Assembly: GCF_000471905.2 (NCBI RefSeq)
Contig: NW_006499563.1
Coordinates: 3,013,612-3,077,611, forward strand
DNA from: Amborella trichopoda
Lineage: Eukaryota > Streptophyta > Magnoliopsida > Amborellales > Amborellaceae
DNA: 64,000 bases
Direction of reading: 5' to 3'
The position numbers and the translations under genes are program-made. Below the pieces are notes generated by a model that did no database searches, was not told the DNA's origin, and saw only the letters and a list, made by a program, of their open reading frames with translations. Shown in pieces: positions 57,323 through 64,000 of the stretch; the stretch's first letter is position 1, and each line of letters opens with the position of its first letter.

Positions 57323-57973
57323 TCATTTGTCAGCATAGACCTTGTGTTGCCTTCCATCTCTGCTGTACTTGAAACATTGGTGAAGCATGGAAGGAGCCAC
57401 CCCCTGATCGCGAAGCCAAGGACGACCAAGCAGGACGTTGTAAGAGGTATCGGTGTTGATTAAGTGGAACTGAGCGTAATTGTTGAGATCATTGATCTTG
57501 AAGCGAAGACACACTGTGTCGGCTGGCTTTTCTCTTGACTGGTTGAACCCTTGCTCGGTGATGTGGGTAAGAGTGAGGTCATCAGACCCTAATCCTGGTC
57601 GGGTGAGAATCCTTCTTGGGATCAGGTTAACTGTTGACCCTCTGTCCAACATGATCCGATTGAGAGGGTAGGCATGCAGTTCACCATTCATGAAGAGGGG
57701 GCAATTGTGAAATTTACCTCCCAACTGAAAGTCATCTTCGGAAAAGGAGATCGATAGGCACCCACTTAGAATGGCTAGGTCAACCTCAATAGGTTCCACC
57801 TTAGTCTCGTACACTTCTGAGCTAGAAAGAGCTTGGACCAGAGCCATACGATAATCTCTAGACAGCAGGAGGGCATCATAGATACTTAAAAGGGCTGGAA
57901 GCTTTCTCAAGTGCCCAATTACATCGTACTTCACTTTATCCTCATTAGTCTTCTGTGTTCTTGATCCAGTCAC
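57323..57973 (-). CDS. retropepsin-type aspartic protease of element C
   Basis: 216 codons without a stop. The N-part carries KYDVIGHLRKLPALLSIYDA and MALVQALSS, a stretch typical just before the protease in Tat-type plant elements. The catalytic region reads NRIMLDRGSTVNLIPRRIL; the family usual is D-[GST]-G-[SA], so the Asp is present but the next residue is Arg. Downstream, FHLINTDTSYNVLLGRPWL matches the conserved hydrophobic-LLGRPWL region that closes the fold. The enzyme would cleave Gag. It is the only retroelement domain in the window left uninterrupted. The start Met at 57,973 may be internal to a longer gag-protease frame. Confidence 0.75.
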   Translation of the reverse strand: MTGSRTQKTNEDKVKYDVIGHLRKLPALLSIYDALLLSRDYRMALVQALSSSEVYETKVEPIEVDLAILSGCLSISFSEDDFQLGGKFHNCPLFMNGELHAYPLNRIMLDRGSTVNLIPRRILTRPGLGSDDLTLTHITEQGFNQSREKPADTVCLRFKINDLNNYAQFHLINTDTSYNVLLGRPWLRDQGVAPSMLHQCFKYSRDGRQHKVYADK

Positions 57974-58063
57974 TGGTGTAGGTGGTAGGGTAGGTTTAGG
58001 AACATGCTTTGGTTGGGTTTTGGTTTGCGATACTAGCGGACTTTGTTGCTCAACCAGTGCGAT

Positions 58064-58420
58064 CTAGGTTGATAGGGAAGTGATGGGGACTTGTATTAGG
58101 TATTTAGAAGTCTTAGGTTTAGGTTTAGGGGAAAGTGAAGGATTAGAAAGTTTGAGGACCTTGAGCTTTTGAGGTGTGGGCTGTAGCTTCTTTCCCGATC
58201 TTTGACCCACTTGCCCCGTGCTAGCTGATACTTCCAAGATTTGCACCATGTGGGAGGCGTTTTTAGAAGATGAGGTCGAGGATGACTCGGCTTTAGCCCA
58301 GACTGCTAGGGCGTCAGTGGCTGTAAAAAATCCAACCGCCTGGGCCAGTATCTCTTTGAAGCACTCTTGTTGCGACATGGTGAGGCTGGTGCCTCTGAAC
58401 TCTTTGTTTAGAGTCACCAA
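58064..58420 (-). CDS. gag-protease linker frame, element C
   Basis: 118 codons with MSQQECFKEILAQAVGFFTA, then a Ser/Lys/Pro-rich tail. No catalytic motif. It lies between the gag knuckles and the protease, where Tat-type polyproteins have a variable linker. It is probably part of a larger broken polyprotein. Confidence 0.35.
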   Translation of the reverse strand: MVTLNKEFRGTSLTMSQQECFKEILAQAVGFFTATDALAVWAKAESSSTSSSKNASHMVQILEVSASTGQVGQRSGKKLQPTPQKLKVLKLSNPSLSPKPKPKTSKYLIQVPITSLST

Positions 58421-58827
58421 GCGGTACTTGCAGAAGGAATAGAGGAGGTGAAAGGAGAAGAAGAATTAGAACGTTCCGAGTAACGTTTTACGTCATTGTC
58501 GGAATTGGACGTTTGCAGGGGGTATTTAAGGTCATGCCCCGGCTTTGACAGTCGTGGGATGCTTTTAACATTGTCACCCATTTTGGCCGACTCCTGAGAT
58601 ATTGATAACTCAGGGTTGTCTCCCTGATTGGACGATAAAATGAGGTGCGTTGCACTTAGGATGAAGTCCCGCAAGGTCGGCTGCAGAGGAAGGAAGGGCC
58701 CTGAGGAATTTTTCCTTGACTTGTGGCTGAGGAAGATGATTCCTTCGGCGGGCTGACCTAGGTGCTCACCATCTCCTTCGGGATCCCTGAGGGGGTGTTT
58801 GGACTGCCCCATCAGAGGACTACCCAC
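58414..58827 (-). CDS. gag-side linker frame, element C
   Basis: 137 codons, Ser/Pro-rich, overlapping the next frame by seven bases. No known domain. It could be a fragment of the gag polyprotein linker or a chance frame. Confidence 0.3.
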   Translation of the reverse strand: MGSPLMGQSKHPLRDPEGDGEHLGQPAEGIIFLSHKSRKNSSGPFLPLQPTLRDFILSATHLILSSNQGDNPELSISQESAKMGDNVKSIPRLSKPGHDLKYPLQTSNSDNDVKRYSERSNSSSPFTSSIPSASTAW

Positions 58828-59029
58828 ATTTCAGGGATTTGAGTCTACTTTGCCCATGGTAGACTTCTTAGGGCTGAGAGGTCGAGGGCTCTAAAAGGTC
58901 CAGTGCATGCTCAGGAGGGGCTTGTAGCGGGGCTTCCTCTTCAACAAGAGCGAGGTTTTGGACGTATCCTGAGAGAACCGCACATATGATGTGGCCTTGC
59001 TGGACTTTCTCCATGACAATAGCCTAGAA

Positions 59030-60924
59030 CCCAGTGCACTCCTTGAGTTCGTGACCCCACACTTGGTGATAGAGGCACCAGACTTTTTTTATGCCCCAGG
59101 CAAGACGCTTAGGCTATCTGGCTGACTTTGGGGTGACAAGACCCTACAGGAGCATTGCCTCAAAGAGGGCCTACAGAGGGTCTTGCTCAGTGTTTTGCTG
59201 GGCTTCAGTCAGGGGGTCTTCTTGCACAAGCGGAAGAGAGACCTGAGGGTGTCTTGCTGGGTTGCCCTGCACCTCCTGACACTGCTGCATCTTTTCTGCC
59301 AAGAGTTTACGGAAGCCAGTGCACTCGCTGATGTCATGACCTTGTATCTGATGGTACATGCACCAGAGGTTCTCGATCCCTAGAGGCAAGAACTTGGGCG
59401 GCCTTGTCAGCTTAGGGGCAGCGATCCCTTCTTCAAGCATTATAGAGAGAAATGCACGAAGAATAGAGGGTGCACCCATCGTCCTCTTGGATCGTGACTA
59501 TGTGAGATGCCTCCTCTGCCCCAAATATGTTTTTCAACTCTTTTAGCTTTATTCGACCCTTGTTGATAAGGGCCTCAATAGTGTCGTTGAGCTTGTAGCA
59601 GTCATGAGTGGGGTGGGCTACTCTCCTATGATAGGTGCAGTACTTCTTATTCAATTCCTGCCCCGACGACTCTACAGTGGTGACCTCTAATAGCTGGATC
59701 ATATTCTGTTCTAATAGCAGTTGAAGCAATGCAGGGGTCCACTCTATGTCGAAGGGGTAAACGTTATTCTGGTGCTGGGTCTAGTAGTCGCTCCGCTTAC
59801 TGTTTTAGGAGGTGGGACTGCATTGTAGGACTACTGCTTACCCCTAGCCTGAGGCATCTATGCTTTAGAGAGGTCGAGAGTTTGGGAAGTCGCGCCTTTA
59901 ATATCAGTCATGGTGACAACCATGCTGATCACTGCCTTTTCATTGCCCCGACTGCTGGAGCAAGAGTTTGAGCCGGAGGATTGCTGATGAGGGTTGCTGT
60001 GGTGCTTGATCCATCCCTCGATACGAACTGCCTTAGAGATGAGCTCTGACATGGAGGGTGAATTGGATGCCTCGACATGTAGGGCGATCTCGAGAAGCAT
60101 GTTTCATTTGCAGGTTTGGACTGCTTCCTTCTCGGTCATGGGAGTGGCGTGAAAGGTCACCAGCTCTCTTCATCGGGTGATGAACTTGTCAACCAACTCA
60201 CCAGGGTCTTTCATCAAAGTGAGGAGCTCGATGGTTTCTACATTACTTTGGACTTCATAGAAGTATTGGTAGAATAACTCTTCCATTTCTTGCTAAGTGT
60301 GCACCAAGTTTGGCAGCAGCCGAGCATACCATTAGAAGGATGGTCCTACGAGAGTCTCGACGAATTGGTTGAGGAGGAGACGTCCATCAGTTGCCGTCTC
60401 CAGGTAGGCCGCTTGGAAGTGGGCCGCATGCTGATGAGGAGACGTGGTACCATTGAACAGGGGGAGTTTCCCTTTTTGGTAGTTTTGGGGAAACGACACC
60501 TGATCAATGTACGAAGGATACGACTTTTGGTGGAGTGGCATCTCCTGCATGCCTGGGACCTTATTCTTAAGGCTATGGGCCACCATAACATCTATGTTGG
60601 TTTAGGATACCCTATGAGAAGAGGCACTGTCTTGGGAGACCAGAGGGGGAGTCTGCCTAGGAGCTGTGTCCTCATTGGTCGGGGAATCAGACGAAGAAGG
60701 GGGCCTGGAGGCTTGGAGGCCTCTAGGCGCTCCATCTTTACGAGGATGACTTGCATCATTTCCTCGAACTTGTTCATCCTCTTCTCTTGAGCATCGTTCG
60801 ATTCATTAATCACCATGACACTAACCATTTCTTCTGAGAGGTCAAAGTCAAGTGATGCAGCGGACTGCCAAGGCTGGTGAGTCATGCGTTGTATGCCGAT
60901 CTTGTGAGGACTCTGGTGAGTCAT
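59030..60924 (-). pseudogene. gag: gag of element C with three zinc-knuckle-like units
   Basis: Minus-strand gag. N-part with EKRMNKFEEMMQVILVKMER (about 60,780); capsid core FPQNYQKGKLPLFNGTTSP, QHAAHFQAAYLETATDGRLL and FVETLVG (60,530-60,340); then ELVDKFITR and LLEIALHVEASNSPSMSELI (60,100). Three similar C-x2-H...H-x4-C motifs follow: CTYHRRVAHPTHDCYKLND (about 59,640-59,580), WCMYHQIQGHDISECTGF (about 59,370-59,315) and WCLYHQVWGHELKECTGF (about 59,090-59,035). Stops at about 60,335, 60,295, 60,165 and 60,105 disable it. The corresponding gag of copy B shows one such motif. Gag would form the particle and package RNA. Confidence 0.8.
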
Positions 60925-61383
60925 GCGTTGTATAGGGGGTTGCCTATACCCGAGTAGTGAAGGAGAATAGGGGGTTGCCTTGCAGTGAACCTCAGGAGCG
61001 ACCGCAGTTTTCTTACCTTTTGCAAGGATAGACAGGGCAGCCTTTCGACGTACCGCAGCGGTATGACTGGCAAGATATTTGCCAGTAGCAGGGCATGTGG
61101 CAGTAGGAGTGCCTCGGTGGAGTGTCCACCAAGGAGAGATAGCGGGGAGGCAGGGACATTTAAGTCTCCTCTCTCACCAATCCAGGTGAGAACCTGGGAG
61201 TCGGATCGTGAGTCCTGACTCAGAAGGAGAGTAGGATAGGAGGCTTGAGTAACTCGCTTCCCTGGGACAGCCACGAGTGCAGCGATAAGGAAGTCCCCGA
61301 CCCGGATCAACGGGTTGAACAACCCAAGTAAAAAAAGAGCGAACCAACTAAGGGGTAGTCAGTCCCTAGTGGAATCGTCAAGC
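60925..61383 (-). other. leader between 5' LTR and gag of element C
   Basis: About 460 bases downstream of the 5' LTR on the minus strand. The LTR ends CCTAACCA at 61,384 and is followed by GCTTGACGATTCC. I could not match this to a standard tRNA primer site (none begins TGG here), so the primer is unknown. No uATG-rich or structured motif stands out. Confidence 0.4.
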
Positions 61384-63978
61384 TGGTTAGGTGCCTCGAT
61401 CTTGCCCTCTAGATCTTGGTGACCTGGCGGCATGTGTCTCAGGTTTCTGATGAACCTGAGATTTGAGATCGCTCTCTCGGAACCTTGCTCGAGGGTAAGG
61501 GCAAGTATATCAACCAATGAGAGAGGAATTTTAGGTGGGTTCGGGACTTACTCGAGCTGGCTCGTGTGGGCACCCTCTTAGATCACAAAGAAAGCCCCTC
61601 AGCTGGTTGAGCTGGTTCTGAATCGCCTCCCTTGACCTGTAATCCTCTTGTTTTTTTGAACAACACTTTTATGGTTAATTTGTAAGACAAGTGGGTCAAA
61701 GGGACCCACCCTTGTCTTAGGGAAATGCACGTTCATGAGAAGGCGATGAAGTGCAAGGTTCTGTGAAAGATAAAAAAGAGAAGAGAGCTTGACGTAGGGG
61801 TAAGACTAGCATGACAACCAGAAATTACCGTCTTGGAGTGGTAACAAGATGGGCATGGTTCTCAAGACCAGCATGGTGGCAATACTACTCAAAACTGAGG
61901 TCGGCAGGTCAGTGATAAGCTAGGTCTACCCTCAATCAAGTGAAAGGAGAAAGAGGTGAAGAGGAGAGAACAAGACGACAAAGAGGAGGGGAAGCCCAGA
62001 TGTCAATTGACATCGCGGTGGGCAATGCAAGGAGATGACGCATCCCTTGTGGACGGTGCTAGCTCCTAACAAGGCACACAGTGATAGCTTCTCCTAGGTC
62101 GAACGACGATAGGCATGGGATGTAGGAAGAACGACGATGGGCATCGGTCACGTAGAGGAAGCTCGCTGACGTAGAGCCTCTAGCAGGCGACGATAGGTAT
62201 CGCTGTCTCCTCTAGACGCGAACTAGATGAAGACCCCTGCAGGTGGCTACAAGCTTCGTTGTCTGGGTTCTTCGCCGAAACATCACAACTATGTCTGAGG
62301 GCGACGATTGGCAGCGCCGTCTACAAACTTCACTGGAGGAAAGAGACAAACGAATAAAAGAGGAGGGGGGACTCGTGCATGGCAGTGCCATCATCATGCA
62401 CAACCTGTGGGACCAAGGGAGAGGCATGCATGACACTGCCACTGCTTTGCACGACCCCTTCAAGGAACTCAGACGAAGAAGAGGGTGCAGAGTGCGGAGA
62501 AGAGAGAGACAAGAAGAAAATAAAAAGAAGAGAGAGAAGGTTTACCACAACCCTAGGGGTATCGGTCAAAAAGTTTATCTCACCTCAATCTCTCTCTCAA
62601 ACGTGACACCACAATGGTAAGAAAGAGAGACTTGCATTAAGTGAAAACTCTCTTGTGTGTGTATGCTTCTGCCTCTTTTTTGCTTACAATGATGGTATGC
62701 ATATATAAAAGTATGCCCCAAATATGGGTGGATGATCAAAAGTAACCCTAATTGCTAGAAATTAAGATTAAATTGAATTAAAAGTTAGAAAATAGGGTGC
62801 AAAAATAGGGTGTAAAATGACAGATTTTCCCCTTCCTAACAAGTCGTGGAATTCTAGGACTTGCGTGATCTTGCATGACTGATCCGAGGTCATTCTAATT
62901 TTTGGTTGTTCGTAAGATGTTTTTTTTCTTGTAGGGCTCAGCATGGCGATCGATTTGATACCAACTTCGAGCTGTGGATGGTGTTTTTAGTGCACGATCA
63001 TGTGACTTGAAATTCGAGTAGATCTTGAAACTTTGGATCGATAGTGTATTCGTTCCTTTATGCTTTTATGTGTTTTCTTCACTGAATCACACTGACCATG
63101 CTACTACAATCACGAGGCACTAAATGCAGCTTGATTTCGTGGCCGAGCGAAGATTTTGTAAGTTTGGAATTTTGGTCGGAATCTAGGATTTTGGTGACGG
63201 AATTTGCAATCTGTTCGTTGGCTTTGTGTGTAGAATCCGACTGTTAATCATGTATGGGGTTTGAGTCAGAGATGGCCCAAGCCCTTAAGCCTGCAATGGA
63301 ATTGGTCTCGCTTCGATCGGGCTCGCTAGTGGCGTGATTAGGCCACTCGAACAAGGCACGATGCTGTTGAATTTCCTCTATTTTTCTTCACGGATCCGCA
63401 ACTTCTCTCTAGCTTTTCTTCGTGGTCGAGTATCGTTATGGGGCATGCCACATATCAAATCGTTCGGCTTGACTAGACGAACATGTTCACCAAGGTTGAG
63501 CGCGATCAGACTTAGGATGAGTGAGATATGATCATCAAAATTCACTAGTCGTGACTGTTCCTTCAATGGTGTAGCGTTGCAGGGTGGCTGCACGAGAATA
63601 GCGTGCGGCTTCTCCTGTTTCACTCTTTCGCCTATAACTTCTTCTTGGAATGTATGTTTGAGTTGAAACTTGACCTGATGGTTTTCAACTGTGCCGGATT
63701 TAATGGTGAAGGTCCCACAAAAACTTGAGACGCTTAAAATGTAGCTCTAGTTATAGGGGTCTGTTTCACGGTGCTAGAGACCGATTCTGTCGGAACTGTT
63801 TCTCAGTCTGCACTTCCTTAGACATATCGGAATGTGACGAAACTTAGCAGGAGACTCTTAAGAGACCTCATGAAGAACTTGGAAAGTTGGGGGGTTGTGC
63901 TAAGACTGTCGGAATTTCCACTACTTGCTAGGCCTTATTGAGCAGGCGCCCCCTATTGACGAAAAATACCTTCCAACA
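61384..63978 (-). repeat. 5' LTR of element C
   Basis: The LTR is 2,595 bp. On the minus strand it starts TGTTGGAAGGTATTTTTC at 63,978 and ends CCTAACCA at 61,384. It aligns with 45,406-47,963 throughout, with roughly 15% difference in the part I compared. TATA is at 62,701-62,710. A region at 63,550-63,760 is the inverted counterpart of 27,480-27,660 in LTR D, which unites the families. Confidence 0.85.
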
Positions 63979-64000
63979 GTGTGACCCTCCCATTTCACTT
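63979..64000 (-). repeat. continuation of the split Tekay LTR, with right target-site duplication
   Basis: GTGTG (63,979-63,983) is the right target duplication copy; ACCCTCCCATTTCA then continues the inverted Tekay LTR (compare AATGGGAGGGTCGCAC at 41,851-41,866). Confidence 0.75.

Larger units (their letters stand above)
45406..63978 (-). mobile_element. complete Tat-like non-autonomous LTR retrotransposon C
   Basis: This element of 18,573 bp lies on the minus strand. Reading from 63,978 downward: 5' LTR (63,978-61,384), leader, gag (about 60,924-59,000), linker, retropepsin (57,973-57,323), a short uncharacterised frame, an oppositely oriented aORF (plus strand, about 52,399-56,250), tandem arrays, conserved block, 3' LTR (47,963-45,406). 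No RT, RNase H or integrase motif was found on either strand. Gag and protease sequences and the antisense extra gene resemble Tat-lineage elements. A 5-bp target duplication brackets it. The two LTRs differ at about 34 of the first 230 aligned bases, so the insertion is old. Confidence 0.85.

Overview
The window looks like nuclear DNA of a flowering plant. It has one intact plant-type AP2/ERF transcription-factor gene, MITE-like foldback elements in AT-rich flanks, and about 58 kb of nested, decayed Ty3/gypsy LTR retrotransposons. I cannot name the species.

Layout. Positions 1-5.3 kb are gene space. It holds two inverted-repeat (MITE-like) elements, an intronless ERF gene (3049-3825, +) behind a long pyrimidine-rich leader, and a third partial MITE. 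From about 5.3 kb to the end, almost everything is retrotransposon, in two families.

Family 1, called Tat-like here, is defined by five kinds of evidence: long LTRs with a TATA box followed by a CT-rich leader and variable tandem repeats; a gag and retropepsin resembling Tat-lineage Ty3 elements; no detectable reverse transcriptase or integrase; an oppositely oriented extra gene (antisense ORF, aORF) with its own TATA box, a plant-mobile-domain-like region and a C-terminal coiled coil; and tandem arrays between that gene and the 3' LTR. Copies are A (about 5.3-11.6 kb, minus), B (about 11.6-21.8 kb, minus), D (27,293 to about 37,130, plus, internally deleted), E (an LTR piece, 42,619-44,517, plus) and C (45,406-63,978, minus). 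C is complete end to end.

Family 2 is a Tekay/Del-type chromovirus with LTRs of about 2.9 kb. One copy starts at 21,829 inside B. It keeps relics of gag, protease, RT, RNase H, integrase and a chromodomain-like tail, and its pol gene was split by D. Its 3' LTR (38,490 to about 39,175) is fused to an integrase-LTR piece of a second Tekay copy (about 39,176-42,618). A minus-strand Tekay LTR fragment (44,518-45,405, resuming at 63,979) is the target into which C inserted.

Relative order of events: B preceded Tekay copy 1, which preceded D; the minus-strand Tekay LTR preceded C. All pol and gag relics contain stops or frameshifts except the 216-residue retropepsin reading frame of C. The most interesting item is the Tat-like family itself: a gag-protease-only retroelement carrying an antisense, separately promoted plant-mobile-domain-like gene, with tandem arrays that look like satellite DNA in the making.
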